A stretch of DNA of 64,000 nt from Candidatus Allofournierella pullicola (GTDB lineage: Bacteria; Bacillota; Clostridia; Oscillospirales; Ruminococcaceae): the NCBI GenBank assembly GCA_019114225.1, contig DXFW01000040.1, positions 1-64,000 of the forward strand, given 5' to 3'. A model generated the notes under the pieces. The model had not been told where the DNA came from, searched no databases, and worked only from the letters and a program-made list of their open reading frames with translations. Position numbers and translations under genes: made by a program. Of this stretch, positions 35,461-44,739 are shown piece after piece; the stretch's first letter is position 1, and every line of letters starts with the position of its first letter.

Positions 35461-36381
35461 TCAGTAGTTAACGATCAGCACCTCTTCGGAAGCAGAGGTC
35501 CTGTCCTTGGTCTGGTAGTTGGAGTTGGCGTAGCTGCAGATCAGCGGGATCGCGGTGTAGCGGCCGGCGTTTTGTCTCAGCCAGTCCAGCAGGATGTCGT
35601 TCTCCTTGCCCTTGCTGCGCAAAACGTTGGACAGCGCAAACCGGATCTTTTTCTGATGCAGCCGGTCCAGCAGCGACAGCAAATCTCTCTCGGCCGTCTC
35701 ATCCCAACCGCCTTTTTCGTTGTAGGTCGCGCAGGTGATCAGATAGGGTGGATCTGCATAGACAAAGTCATGGGGTGAGAGAGAGGAAAAGTCAAACGCG
35801 CGAAAATCGCCGCAGGTAAAAACGCAGTCCCGCGTTTGTATGGTCTCCAAAAATGCCAAAAGCTTTTGTTCCATGCTTTTGTTGAAATCCCGCTTGCCCA
35901 CAGGCAGGTTGAATTCTCCTTTGGCGTTGAAACGGATCTGGTTGTTGAAGGAATAAACGATCAACACATAGAGCATGAGGTAAGCGGCGGCATCTTTTTC
36001 TCCGTTTGTGTATTTTCGATTGAAATCGTTCCGCAATTCAAAAAAGCCCTTTTTGTTGTAAGCGCTGAGACCTCGGCTGCTGTTGCACCCGTAGCGAGCG
36101 TAGCCATGCCGGCTGACCAGCGAAAGGCCATAGGCCTCAATGATCTCATAGACCCCCTTCAGGACATCCGACTTGTCCATGGCTTTGAAGGTGTTGTAAA
36201 GCCCCATCAGATTGGCGTCCTTGTCGTTGTACACCGTGCGCATTCCGGGAGCATTGAGGCCCACATTGCAGCCGCCGCAAAACAGATCCACAAACAAGCC
36301 CACGTCCCGAGGAAAGAAGGGCAAGATCTGAGGCAGCAGTTTGTGTTTACCACCAGTGTAGTTGAGTGGCGATCGTATCAT
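35461..36381 (-). CDS. Dam-family DNA adenine methyltransferase (M2)
   Basis: 306 residues of the D12 class. The SAM-binding motif is FVDLFCGGCNVGLN after PLNYTGGKHKLLP, and the catalytic motif is YADPPYLI. It transfers methyl to N6 of adenine. The start at 36381 lies three bases beyond the stop of the first methyltransferase gene, so the two are translationally coupled. It probably protects one strand of the site cut by the neighbouring AlwI-like enzyme. Confidence 0.92.
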   Translation of the reverse strand: MIRSPLNYTGGKHKLLPQILPFFPRDVGLFVDLFCGGCNVGLNAPGMRTVYNDKDANLMGLYNTFKAMDKSDVLKGVYEIIEAYGLSLVSRHGYARYGCNSSRGLSAYNKKGFFELRNDFNRKYTNGEKDAAAYLMLYVLIVYSFNNQIRFNAKGEFNLPVGKRDFNKSMEQKLLAFLETIQTRDCVFTCGDFRAFDFSSLSPHDFVYADPPYLITCATYNEKGGWDETAERDLLSLLDRLHQKKIRFALSNVLRSKGKENDILLDWLRQNAGRYTAIPLICSYANSNYQTKDRTSASEEVLIVNY

Positions 36382-36384
36382 CGT

Positions 36385-37428
36385 TTACGCTCCATCATAG
36401 CATGTGCAGAGAAACAGCCGCTCGGCGTTTTCTTCGATATCGGACCTTCCTGTGGTAAAGGGTTTGTAGCTTTCGGAAAACACCTTGACCACGCCCTTTT
36501 GGCGCAGGATCCTGAGGATATCCTCGTCCGAGATCTTGGCGTTTGAACGGCTGTTTCCCTTTTCCGCCATGTTGTTGTAGGAAAGCAGGATATACCGGGC
36601 CCGGATGTCCCCCACCAGCGCCTCAAATGCCTCGGCGGCACCGGCGGTGCAGTAGCGGCTCTTCATACCGCTTCGGTCCATCTTTTTGGCCACCCCGAAC
36701 ACCTCCGGCTTTTCCCAGCGGGCAACGTTCTCCAAAAGGTGGTAGGCGTCGCAGTACTGCCTGGAGTTGTAGGGCGGGTCGATGTAAACCAGGTCCGCGC
36801 GGATCCTTTTGACCAGTTCATTGGCATCCTCGTTGAAGCACCGGTTGCCCGGGCGGTTGTTCGCCCGGGCCAGCGGCACGGCAAGCTCCAGCGCCCCTTC
36901 ATAGGCGGCGCCTTTGCGATAAGCATCGTAATGACCGCAGGTAGCAGCGATCTTGTCCATCGCATAGAGCAATGACGTGATCAGCAGCGCCCGCTCACGC
37001 TCGTTCAGCTCACCTTTTTTGTAACTGCGTTCGATGTCCTCGCGGATATAACCGATCTTCGCGCAATTTCTTTTGTTGAAATAGGTGCCTGCAAAGTTGC
37101 GGGTCATATAATTTTCGCCGCACCTGGTCTTTGCATTGTAACGCGCAACAAAGTCAGCGATTTTTTTCTGATCGTAAGCCTGCGCGCCAAACCAAGCGCA
37201 GTGACAAATATAGTTGCTGTACATCAAATCGTTGGTGATGACTGCCTTGTCCGGGAACGCGGAAGCCACCGCGCCGGTCCCTGCAAAGATGTCGGCGACC
37301 GTTTCAATTCCGGCGCACTCTTTTTCCACCACACCAGTGATGAAAGGGAGCAGTTTGTACTTGTTTCCCAGATATCGTCTGTTGTTGATTTGAAACGTTT
37401 TGCACACCTTGGCCTCAGAAACGCCCAC
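36385..37428 (-). CDS. D12-class DNA adenine methyltransferase (M1)
   Basis: 347 residues. RRYLGNKYKLLPFI and VADIFAGTGAVASAF are the SAM-binding region. YIDPPYNSRQY is the DPPY catalytic motif, and YILLSYNNMA follows. It is clearly different from the adjacent Dam-type enzyme, as expected when each methylates one strand of an asymmetric site. The GTG at 37428 is taken as start, with GGAGG nine bases upstream; an ATG at 37443 would sit inside that site. It is the first gene of the restriction-modification operon. Confidence 0.9.
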   Translation of the reverse strand: MGVSEAKVCKTFQINNRRYLGNKYKLLPFITGVVEKECAGIETVADIFAGTGAVASAFPDKAVITNDLMYSNYICHCAWFGAQAYDQKKIADFVARYNAKTRCGENYMTRNFAGTYFNKRNCAKIGYIREDIERSYKKGELNERERALLITSLLYAMDKIAATCGHYDAYRKGAAYEGALELAVPLARANNRPGNRCFNEDANELVKRIRADLVYIDPPYNSRQYCDAYHLLENVARWEKPEVFGVAKKMDRSGMKSRYCTAGAAEAFEALVGDIRARYILLSYNNMAEKGNSRSNAKISDEDILRILRQKGVVKVFSESYKPFTTGRSDIEENAERLFLCTCYDGA

Positions 37429-37627
37429 GGCGGATCCCTCCATATTTTGCTGTTTTCACTATACGCCATTTGGGGTCCCTTAGGCAGGACTTTTCCCATC
37501 CTGTGCCGGCAGCTGACCATTCGGCGGGCAGACTGCCGGCTATGGTGCGCCTCCCTTCATCAAAACAAAAGACGCTTTTTTATTCTATGGTCCAGCAACT
37601 AACAAGTCAATCTGTTTTTGCGGCGGC

Positions 37628-39232
37628 TCAGTCCTGCCACTTGTCGCAGAGGGCTTCCACCTGGCTGGCAAAGCGGGCCAGCTCCTTGTTGGTGTGGCCT
37701 TCCTTGGCTTTGATGATGTTCAGCAGGCGGTGGCCGGCGTCCAGCAGGCGGCGGAACACCGGGTTCTCCCGTTTCTTGCCGCCGCCCTCCTCCTTGGCGA
37801 TGCGCTGGGTGTTGCCCACCACAAGGCAGCTGCCGGTGAGGAGGTCGTACTCCGCGCCGTTGTAGGGCGCGGCGGCGGCCAGGCCCAGCTCCGCGCGCAG
37901 GCGGTTCGCGAAGATGTCGCACACCTCGTCCTCGCCGTGGGTGACGAAGACGGTGCGGGGCTTCGTTTCAAAGTTCTTCACCCAGTTCATCAGGCCCTCG
38001 TTGTCCGCGTGGCCGGACACGCCTGCCAGCACCTGCACTTTGCAGCGCACCTCGATGGTCTCGCCGAAGAGTTTGACCTCTTTCGCGCCCTCCACCAGCG
38101 CCCGGCCCAGGGTGCCCGGCGACTGATAGCCCACAAAGAGCACCGTGCTCTCCGGCCGCCAGAGGTTGTGTTTCAGATGGTGACGGATCCGCCCGGCTTC
38201 GCACATGCCGCTGGCGGAGAGGATGACCTTGGGCTCGGAATCAAAGTTGATGGCTTTGGAGTCGTCGCTGCTCAAAGAGAGCTTGAGCCCCCGGAAATTG
38301 ATGGGATTCACCCCCTGCATGACCAGGGTTCGGGCCTCCTCGTCGTAGCACTCGGCCCAGCTGGTCTTGAACACCTGGGTGGCCTCCACGGCCATGGGGC
38401 TGTCCACATACACCGTGAAGTTCTCGTGGCCCTTCACCAGATTCTGCTCCTTGATCTGGCGCAGGAAATAGAGCATTTCCTGGGTGCGGCCCACGGCGAA
38501 GCTGGGGATGACCAGGTTGCCGCCCCGGTCGAAGGTGTCCTGCAAGACGGCGGCCAGGGCGGGCACATAGTCCGGCCGGGGGCCGTGGCTGCGGTCGCCG
38601 TAGGTGGACTCCATCACCACATAGTCCGCCTCATGGATGGGCTGGGGGTCCCGCAGCAGGGGCTGATGGGTGTTGCCGATGTCGCCGGAAAAGACGATCT
38701 TGCGGGTCTCCTCCCCTTCGGTGACCCACAACTCGATGGACGCGGAGCCCAGAAGGTGGCCCACATCGGTGAAGCGGGCGCGGATGTTCGGCCCCACCTC
38801 CACCGTCTCGCCGTAGTCCACTTCATGGAACAGGGCCAGGGCGGCCTCGGCGTCCTGCATGGTGTAAAGGGGCTGGTACTCCTCGCCGCCGGAGCGTTTG
38901 GCCTTGCGGTTGCGCCACTCGGCCTCGAACTCCTGGATGTGGGCGGAGTCGCGCAGCATGATACCGCACAGTTCGGCGGTGGCGCCGGTGGTAAAGACCG
39001 GTCCCTTGTAGCCGTTTTTCACCATCAGGGGAATACGCCCGGAATGGTCGATGTGGGCGTGGGTCAGCAGCATGCAGTCCACCTGGCCGGGGGCCAAAGG
39101 CAGGGGCTGGTTCTCGTAGATGTCGCGGCCCTGCTCCATGCCGCAGTCCACCATCAGGTTGAAACCGCCGGTCTGCAAAAGATAGCAGCTGCCGGTGACC
39201 TCGTGGGCGGCGCCTAAGAACGAAAGTTTCAT
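37628..39232 (-). CDS. Metallo-beta-lactamase / beta-CASP nuclease (RNA-specific type)
   Basis: 534 residues. The metal site THAHIDHSG lies at residues 57-65, with GDIGN and further ligands GHLLGS and SGHAD. The beta-CASP domain begins with PSFAVGRTQEML, and SASGMCEAGRIRHHL is typical. The C-terminal RMMBL segment is VFVTHGEDEVCDIF. Relatives are the archaeal CPSF-like and bacterial YsgA/TTHA0252-type RNases. A tail of about 60 residues follows that I do not recognise. It probably processes or decays RNA in the cytosol. It is a single gene on the minus strand. Confidence 0.9.
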   Translation of the reverse strand: MKLSFLGAAHEVTGSCYLLQTGGFNLMVDCGMEQGRDIYENQPLPLAPGQVDCMLLTHAHIDHSGRIPLMVKNGYKGPVFTTGATAELCGIMLRDSAHIQEFEAEWRNRKAKRSGGEEYQPLYTMQDAEAALALFHEVDYGETVEVGPNIRARFTDVGHLLGSASIELWVTEGEETRKIVFSGDIGNTHQPLLRDPQPIHEADYVVMESTYGDRSHGPRPDYVPALAAVLQDTFDRGGNLVIPSFAVGRTQEMLYFLRQIKEQNLVKGHENFTVYVDSPMAVEATQVFKTSWAECYDEEARTLVMQGVNPINFRGLKLSLSSDDSKAINFDSEPKVILSASGMCEAGRIRHHLKHNLWRPESTVLFVGYQSPGTLGRALVEGAKEVKLFGETIEVRCKVQVLAGVSGHADNEGLMNWVKNFETKPRTVFVTHGEDEVCDIFANRLRAELGLAAAAPYNGAEYDLLTGSCLVVGNTQRIAKEEGGGKKRENPVFRRLLDAGHRLLNIIKAKEGHTNKELARFASQVEALCDKWQD

Positions 39233-39307
39233 ACGCTTGCTCCCCCTTTCCCTTTGCGGGCGTTGGTATTTGTCTTTATTATACCCCGCCTGCGCGCAGG
39301 GGGCAAG

Positions 39308-39350
39308 GAAGAAAAACGCACCGTCTCCCTTTCGGGAAACGGTGCGTTTT
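39308..39350 (-). terminator. Terminator of thrS
   Basis: AAAACGCACCGT (39313-39324) pairs with 39339-39350. TTTTTCTTCC follows on the minus strand. Confidence 0.8.
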
Positions 39351-39363
39351 GTTCAGTGAAAAA

Positions 39364-41265
39364 TTACCGCTCCTTGGAGTCGATCTCGGCGCGGATGGCA
39401 GCCAGGAAGGCGTCCACGGTCATGGTGCCGCCCTTCTCCTCCTTGCGGGCGCGGACGGCCACGGTGCCGTCCTCCATCTCCTTGTCGCCCACCACCAGCA
39501 TGTAGGGGATCTTCTTCAGCTGGGCCTCGCGGATCTTGTAGCCCATTTTCTCGCTGCGGTAGTCGGCCTCCACACGGATACCGGCGGCGGCTAGCTTTTT
39601 CTCCAGCTCCTTGGCGTACTCGTGCTGACGGTCGGTAATGGGGATGATCATCGCCTGCACCGGGGCCAGCCAGGTGGGGAAGGCGCCGGCGAAGTGCTCG
39701 ATGAGGATGCCGATGAAGCGCTCAATGCTGCCGAACACTACGCGGTGGATCATCACCGGGCGGTGCTTCAGGCCGTCTTCGCCGGTGTACTCCAGCTCAA
39801 AGCGCTCGGGCAGCTGCATATCCAGCTGGATGGTGCCGCACTGCCAGGTACGGCCGATGGCGTCCACCAGATGGAAGTCCAGCTTCGGGCCGTAGAAGGC
39901 GCCGTCGCCCTCGTTCACGGTGTACTCGCGGCCCAGCTCCTCAATGGCGCTGCGCAGGCCGTCGGTGGCACGGGCCCAGTCCTCGTCGCTGCCCATGTGG
40001 TCTTCCGGCATGGTGGACAGCTCGATATGATACTCAAAGCCGAACAGGCTGTAGACCTTGTCGATCAGCTGCACAACGCCCTTGATCTCGTCCTTGATCT
40101 GGTCGGGGGTCATAAAGATATGGGCGTCGTCCTGGGTGAAGCAGCGCACACGCATGAGGCCGTGCAGCGCGCCGGACAGCTCGTGGCGGTGCACGAGGCC
40201 CAGCTCGCCCATGCGCAGGGGCAGGTCACGGTAGCTGCGGGGCTGGGTCTGGTACACCAGCATGCCGCCGGGGCAGTTCATCGGCTTGATGGCAAAATCG
40301 GTGTCGTCGATGACGGTGGTGTACATGTTGTTCTTGTAGTGATCCCAGTGGCCGCTGCGCTCCCACAGGCTGCGGTTGAGCATCATGGGGGTGCTGATCT
40401 CCTGATAGCCGGCCTCACGATGGATCTGCCGCCAGAAGTCGATGAGGGTGTTCTTCAGCACCATGCCCTTGGGCAGGAAGAAGGGGAAGCCGGGGCCCTC
40501 TTCCAGCAGGGTGAACAGCTCCAGTTCCTTGCCCAGACGGCGATGGTCGCGCTTGGCGGCCTCTTCCATCAGCTTCAGATACTCCTCCAGGCCGCTGGCC
40601 TTGGGGAAGGCAATGCCGTAGAGGCGGTCCAGGCTGTCGCGGGAGGCGTCGCCGCGCCAGTAGGCGGCGGCCACCTTGGTCAGCTTCACGGCCTTGATGG
40701 CGCCGGTGCTCATCAGGTGGGGGCCGGCGCACAGGTCGGTGAAGTCGCCCTGCTTGTAAACGGTGAGCTCCCAGCCCTTCTCGGCGTACTCTTCCAGCAG
40801 CTCCAGTTTGTAGGTCTGGCCGGCGAAGATCTCGCGGCCTTCCTCCACGGTGATGACCCGCTTTTCGAGAGGCAGGTCCTCTTTGACGATTTTCTTCATC
40901 TCGGCTTCGATGGCCTCAAAGTCGCCGGTGGTCAGGGGCCGGTCGGCCTTGATGTCGTAGTACCAGCCGTTTTCCAGCGCCGGGCCAATGCCGAAGTGGG
41001 CGCCGGGGAACAAGTGCTGCACCGCCTGGGCCATCACATGGGCCGCGGTGTGCCAAAAGGCATGCTTGCCGCCCTCGTCCTCAAAGGTGAGGATCTCCAG
41101 GGTGCAGTCCTCGTTCAGAACGGTGCGCAGATCGCACAGCTCGCCGTTCACTTTCGCGGCGCAGGCGCTCTTGTAGAGGCCCATGCCGATGCTCTTGGCC
41201 ACGTCGGCCGCGGACACGCCCGCCTCAAACTGGCGCGCGTCCCCTTTCAGTTCCACATTGATCAT
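39364..41265 (-). CDS. thrS: Threonyl-tRNA synthetase
   Basis: 633 residues. An N-terminal TGS domain is followed by the editing domain with its zinc-like HxxxH (HTAAHVMAQAV), and the class II catalytic core has motif 2 (RVRCFTQDDAHIF), motif 3 (HRVVFGSIERFIGILIEH) and the zinc ligands MNCPGG. The anticodon-binding domain ends the protein. It charges tRNA-Thr. The start at 41265 follows AGGAGGTTTTGAGAAC. A T-box leader precedes it, so synthesis should rise when tRNA-Thr is uncharged. Confidence 0.98.
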   Translation of the reverse strand: MINVELKGDARQFEAGVSAADVAKSIGMGLYKSACAAKVNGELCDLRTVLNEDCTLEILTFEDEGGKHAFWHTAAHVMAQAVQHLFPGAHFGIGPALENGWYYDIKADRPLTTGDFEAIEAEMKKIVKEDLPLEKRVITVEEGREIFAGQTYKLELLEEYAEKGWELTVYKQGDFTDLCAGPHLMSTGAIKAVKLTKVAAAYWRGDASRDSLDRLYGIAFPKASGLEEYLKLMEEAAKRDHRRLGKELELFTLLEEGPGFPFFLPKGMVLKNTLIDFWRQIHREAGYQEISTPMMLNRSLWERSGHWDHYKNNMYTTVIDDTDFAIKPMNCPGGMLVYQTQPRSYRDLPLRMGELGLVHRHELSGALHGLMRVRCFTQDDAHIFMTPDQIKDEIKGVVQLIDKVYSLFGFEYHIELSTMPEDHMGSDEDWARATDGLRSAIEELGREYTVNEGDGAFYGPKLDFHLVDAIGRTWQCGTIQLDMQLPERFELEYTGEDGLKHRPVMIHRVVFGSIERFIGILIEHFAGAFPTWLAPVQAMIIPITDRQHEYAKELEKKLAAAGIRVEADYRSEKMGYKIREAQLKKIPYMLVVGDKEMEDGTVAVRARKEEKGGTMTVDAFLAAIRAEIDSKER

Positions 41266-41282
41266 GTTCTCAAAACCTCCTG

Positions 41283-41549
41283 TAAACGAAAAAACGCCCC
41301 ACCCCGTTGCAAAACATACGGGATGAAGCATTGTGCTCCACGGTTCCACCCGAATTGCGCCCAAAAAGCGCCACTCGTTTGGGCTGTAACGGGCCCGGCC
41401 CGGCGGGGGTTCACCCCCGCGCTCGGCGGTGGTAGGTCAGGCAGGCCGCGCAAAGCCGCTTGCAGCACGCCCGAAAAGGGTGGCGGCTCTCTCTGGTGCG
41501 CGCCTTCGCCCGCCCGTGTCCGCTTCGACACTTTGCGGGATAAGACTGT
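41283..41549 (-). promoter_or_regulatory. T-box riboswitch of thrS
   Basis: The minus strand contains the T-box sequence GGGTGGAACCGTG (41340-41352). It is followed by a hairpin, CATCCCGT with ACGGGGTG, and a T-run ending near 41286. That is the terminator which competes with the antiterminator containing the T-box. Upstream to 41549 lie large GC-rich stems that would be Stem I. A candidate ACC (Thr) specifier lies in the 3' side of Stem I, but I could not fold it with certainty. Confidence 0.88.
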
Positions 41550-41555
41550 GCCCTA

Positions 41556-41584
41556 ATGATATACTTCTTTTGGCCTGCTGTCAA
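41556..41584 (-). promoter_or_regulatory. Promoter of the thrS T-box transcript
   Basis: TTGACA, a 17-bp spacer and TATCAT on the minus strand. It lies back to back with the rny promoter. Confidence 0.75.
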
Positions 41585-41590
41585 TATTTC

Positions 41591-41619
41591 TTGACAATTT
41601 GTAAACTGTTCATTAAAAT
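41591..41619 (+). promoter_or_regulatory. Promoter of rny
   Basis: TTGACA, a 17-bp spacer and TAAAAT on the plus strand. It gives a 5' leader of about 205 nt ahead of the RNase Y start, in which no known motif is seen. Confidence 0.65.
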
Positions 41620-41830
41620 AATGTAGTAGTATATTTGATGATCTGCCGCTGGGCCCAATGCAACGCAGGGCCGGCGCTGTGCGATTTATATGACAGGGCC
41701 CCGCAAGGGTCTTTTTGGTATGCTCATTGTCAATTATAAATAACGGTCTTGTTTTGCCATTTTTTGAAACAGGCAAGCCCAGGACGGCGATTATCTCAGA
41801 TACCTATTCTATCTTGAGGAGTTGAAACAA

Positions 41831-43384
41831 TTGCCACCCATTATCGCTATTGTGGTGGCGGTCGTTGCAGCTGTCGTTTCCGGGTTTGTCTGTTTTTTTG
41901 CGGGTTCGGCCTACCGCCGCAAGACCGCAGAGGCAAAGCTTGGCAGTGCTGAAGAGGAAGCCAAGCGTATCGTGAACGACGCCATCAAGGCCGCCGAACA
42001 GAAACGCAAGGAGACCGTGATCGAGGCCAAGGACGAAGCCCTTCGCATGAAGACCGAGGCCGACAAGGAGATCAAAGAGCGCCGCAGCGAGCTGTCCCGC
42101 CAGGAGCGCCGCCTGGACCAGAAGGAAGAGGCTCTGGACAAGCGCGTGGCCGCCTTCGAGCAGAAGGAAGAGGAGCAGCGCCAGCGCTCGGAACTGGTGG
42201 AGGCCAAGCTGGACGAACTGGAACAGCTGAAACTCCGCCAGCTGGAAAAGCTGGAGACCATCGCCGGCCTGACCCAGGAGGACGCCAAGCAGCTGCTTTT
42301 GAACCGTCTGGACCAGGACCTGACCCACGAAAAGGCCATGCGTGTGGCCGCCTACGAGGCCAACCTCAAGGACCAGTGCGACGCCATGGCCCGGGAGCTG
42401 ATCGGCCAGGCCATCGCCCGCTGCGCCGCCGACCACTCCAGCGAGGCCACCGTGAGCGTTGTGCCTCTGCCCAACGACGACATGAAGGGCCGGATCATCG
42501 GCCGTGAGGGCCGCAACATCCGCGCCCTGGAGACCGCCACCGGCGTGGACCTTATCATCGACGACACCCCCGAGGCCATCACCCTGTCCAGCTTCGACCA
42601 GGCCCGCCGCGAGGTGGCCCGCATGACGCTGGAGCGCCTCATCACCGACGGCCGTATCCACCCCGCCCGCATTGAGGAGACGGTGGAGAAATGCCGCCGC
42701 GAGCTGGAACTGAGCATGAAGCGGGAAGGCGAGCGCGCGGTGATGGAGGTGGGCCTGCACGGCATCCATCCCGACATCGTGAAGCTGCTGGGCCGGCTGA
42801 AATTCCGCACCAGCTTTGGCCAGAACGTGCTGAACCACTCGCTGGAAGTGGCCTACCTCTCCGGCCTGCTGGCCGCCGAGATGGGCGTGAACGTGACCCA
42901 GGCCCGCCGCGCCGGCCTTCTGCACGACATCGGCAAGGCGCTGGACCACGAGATCGAAGGCAGCCACATCCAGATCGGTGTGGAGATCGCCCGCAAGTAC
43001 AAGGAGAACCCGGCTGTCATCCATGCCATCGAGGCCCACCACGGCGACGTGGAGCCCAAGACCCCGCTGGCCTTCATCGTGATGGCCGCCGACGCCATCA
43101 GCGCCGCCCGCCCGGGCGCCCGCCGCGAGAACCTGGAAAGCTACATCAAGCGGCTGGAGAACCTGGAAGAGCTGAGCTGCAGCTTCGAAGGCGTGGAGAC
43201 CGCCTTCGCCGTGCAGGCAGGCCGTGAGGTGCGTATCATGGTGAAGCCCGACGCGGTGGACGACGATCATCTGGTGCTGCTGGCCCGGGCCATCACCAAG
43301 AAGATCGAGGACGAACTGGACTACCCCGGTCAGATCAAGGTGAACGTGATCCGGGAGAGCCGCGCGGTGGAATACGCGAAATAA
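41831..43384 (+). CDS. rny: Ribonuclease Y
   Basis: 517 residues. One N-terminal membrane segment ([20 protein letters not shown]) is followed by a coiled coil of about 150 residues rich in Glu, Lys and Arg. A KH domain ([15 protein letters not shown]) and an HD domain with the metal pair in [13 protein letters not shown] come next. It is the membrane-anchored endonuclease that starts mRNA decay in Bacillota. The TTG at 41831 is chosen because GAGGAG ends nine bases upstream; the TTG at 41822 touches that site. It is transcribed divergently from thrS. Confidence 0.97.
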   Translation: MPPIIAIVVAVVAAVVSGFVCFFAGSAYRRKTAEAKLGSAEEEAKRIVNDAIKAAEQKRKETVIEAKDEALRMKTEADKEIKERRSELSRQERRLDQKEEALDKRVAAFEQKEEEQRQRSELVEAKLDELEQLKLRQLEKLETIAGLTQEDAKQLLLNRLDQDLTHEKAMRVAAYEANLKDQCDAMARELIGQAIARCAADHSSEATVSVVPLPNDDMKGRIIGREGRNIRALETATGVDLIIDDTPEAITLSSFDQARREVARMTLERLITDGRIHPARIEETVEKCRRELELSMKREGERAVMEVGLHGIHPDIVKLLGRLKFRTSFGQNVLNHSLEVAYLSGLLAAEMGVNVTQARRAGLLHDIGKALDHEIEGSHIQIGVEIARKYKENPAVIHAIEAHHGDVEPKTPLAFIVMAADAISAARPGARRENLESYIKRLENLEELSCSFEGVETAFAVQAGREVRIMVKPDAVDDDHLVLLARAITKKIEDELDYPGQIKVNVIRESRAVEYAK

Positions 43385-43391
43385 GCCTTTT

Positions 43392-43422
43392 GCAGGGCCC
43401 CTTTGCGGGGCCCTGCTTTTTT
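43392..43422 (+). terminator. Terminator of rny
   Basis: A perfect 10-bp GC-rich stem (43392-43401 with 43407-43416) followed by six Ts. Confidence 0.9.
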
Positions 43423-43465
43423 GCGTCCCGTGGAAATTTGTACAATAATTTTTTAACAGTTCGCC

Positions 43466-43494
43466 TTGTTTTTCATCCAAAAATATTGTATTCT
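43466..43494 (+). promoter_or_regulatory. Promoter of the PRTase-like gene
   Basis: TTGTTT, a 17-bp spacer and TATTCT on the plus strand. Transcription would begin near 43501. Confidence 0.5.
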
Positions 43495-43499
43495 AAAAA

Positions 43500-43533
43500 A
43501 AAGGCGTTTTGCCCGGGCGGGCAAAGCGCCTTT
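43500..43533 (+). promoter_or_regulatory. 5' hairpin ahead of the PRTase-like gene
   Basis: Two 16-base arms (43500-43515 with 43518-43533) are complementary with one G-U pair and would fold with a small loop right at the predicted 5' end of the mRNA, seven bases ahead of GAGGAAG. No T-run follows on this strand. Eight Ts follow on the other strand, where no gene needs stopping. Confidence 0.5.
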
Positions 43534-43551
43534 GAACATGGAGGAAGCGTT

Positions 43552-44190
43552 ATGGAACAGCGTATGCAGAAGGTCTATTCCCGCAGCGGCGCGGTGGCGC
43601 TGAAGGTGGCTCCGGGCCACTTTGCCACCAACCACAGCCACATCAACTACTACATCGACATCACTGCCCTCAAGACCCGCCTGAGCGACGCGGAAGCGGT
43701 GGCCCGGGAGCTGGCGCAGAAGTACGTCACCAGCACCGTCATCGACACCATCGTCTGCCTGGACGGCACCCAGGTCATCGGCGCCTGCCTTGCCCGGGAG
43801 CTGACCAAGAGCGGCCTTGCCTCCATCAACGCCCACCAGTCCATCTACGTCATCCGCCCGGAATACAATTCCAACAGCCAGCTGCTCTTCCGCGACAACC
43901 TCCAGCCCATGCTGAACGGCAAACACGTCCTGATCCTGATGGCCTCGGTGGCCACCGGCAAAACCATCAACAAGAGCGTGGAGTGCGTGCAGTATTACGG
44001 CGGTATCGTGCAGGGCGTGGCCGCGGTGTACAGCACCATGAAGTCCATCGACGGGCTGGACATCCAGTCCATCTTCTCCCCCGACGACCTGCCCGGCTAC
44101 GCCAGCTACGAGTTCAAGGATTGCCCCTACTGCAAGCAGGGCATTAAGCTGGACGCGCTGGTGAACAGCTTTGGTTATTCCAAATTGTAA
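43552..44190 (+). CDS. Type I phosphoribosyltransferase-like protein (orotate PRTase-like)
   Basis: 212 residues. The layout is that of a PRPP-binding enzyme, and such proteins are often annotated as orotate phosphoribosyltransferase. The PRPP loop region reads HVLILMASVATGKTINKS. The usual two acidic residues before the loop (as in VVDDVITTG) are replaced by Met-Ala-Ser. A small C-terminal CPYCKQG knuckle could bind metal. Canonical catalysis is therefore doubtful, and it may be a regulator or act on another base. The start at 43552 follows GGAGGAAGC. It has its own promoter and terminator and is not with other pyr genes. Confidence 0.65.
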   Translation: MEQRMQKVYSRSGAVALKVAPGHFATNHSHINYYIDITALKTRLSDAEAVARELAQKYVTSTVIDTIVCLDGTQVIGACLARELTKSGLASINAHQSIYVIRPEYNSNSQLLFRDNLQPMLNGKHVLILMASVATGKTINKSVECVQYYGGIVQGVAAVYSTMKSIDGLDIQSIFSPDDLPGYASYEFKDCPYCKQGIKLDALVNSFGYSKL

Positions 44191-44210
44191 AACCGAGTCG
44201 AAATATTACA

Positions 44211-44247
44211 AAAAGGACCCGCCGGTTTTTGCCCGGCGGGTCCTTTT
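44211..44247. terminator. Bidirectional terminator
   Basis: A perfect 15-bp stem (44211-44225 with 44233-44247) lies between the converging PRTase-like gene and the small minus-strand gene. Confidence 0.85.
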
Positions 44248-44256
44248 CTGCTTTGT

Positions 44257-44583
44257 TCAGCCCTGGCAGCCCAGGTCGTCCCAGTCGCCGAAGTCCTCGG
44301 CGCAGGCAATACGGGTGGCGTCCAGCTTGCCGTCCTCGGTGAGAGGCTTTTCGGCCGCGCCCAGGTCCACCGGGTTGGGGTTGGGGCCCCGGTCCGGCTT
44401 TTGGGCCGCGTGGTAAGGCTCTTCTTCCCCGGCGGGGGCAGTGTCGTCTTCCTCGGTCAGGGGCACCTCCACATAGTCGCCCTCGATGTGGCCGTCGTTG
44501 TTGTAATCCCGCAGCAGCTTCACAGCAAAGGCCCCCGCGGCAAGCCCTAAGCCGATGGATAAAAAGCGGCGAATGAATCCCAT
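44257..44583 (-). CDS. Small hypothetical protein with N-terminal hydrophobic segment
   Basis: 108 residues. FLSIGLGLAAGAFAVKLL at the start could be a membrane anchor or signal. The rest is acidic and low in complexity (VPLTEEDDTAPAGEEEP), ending in an aromatic, acidic tail (FGDWDDLGCQG). No family is recognised. The start at 44583 follows GAGGGAGGAAAAC. It is a lone gene. Confidence 0.6.
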   Translation of the reverse strand: MGFIRRFLSIGLGLAAGAFAVKLLRDYNNDGHIEGDYVEVPLTEEDDTAPAGEEEPYHAAQKPDRGPNPNPVDLGAAEKPLTEDGKLDATRIACAEDFGDWDDLGCQG

Positions 44584-44689
44584 GTTTTCCTCCCTCTGCA
44601 TGCCCCGCCGGTCCCGGCGGGGCGTCAAAAAGCGCTATGGTGTAAGTATACCACGGCATGCCGCCCCTTTCAACCGAAAACAGGCGAAG

Positions 44690-44718
44690 AGAAAAGGCCG
44701 GCCCTTTGGGGCCGGCCT
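44690..44718 (-). terminator. Terminator of the BlaI-like gene
   Basis: AGGCCGGCCC (44695-44704) pairs with 44709-44718. TTTTCTCTTC follows on the minus strand. Confidence 0.75.
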
Positions 44719-44739
44719 CTCTGTGTGCACAACGCTCCG

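Noticed and set aside
41390-41549. tRNA-like GC-rich hairpins upstream of thrS
   Set aside because: They belong to the T-box leader; no acceptor stem and no GTTCGA arm of a complete tRNA could be assembled.
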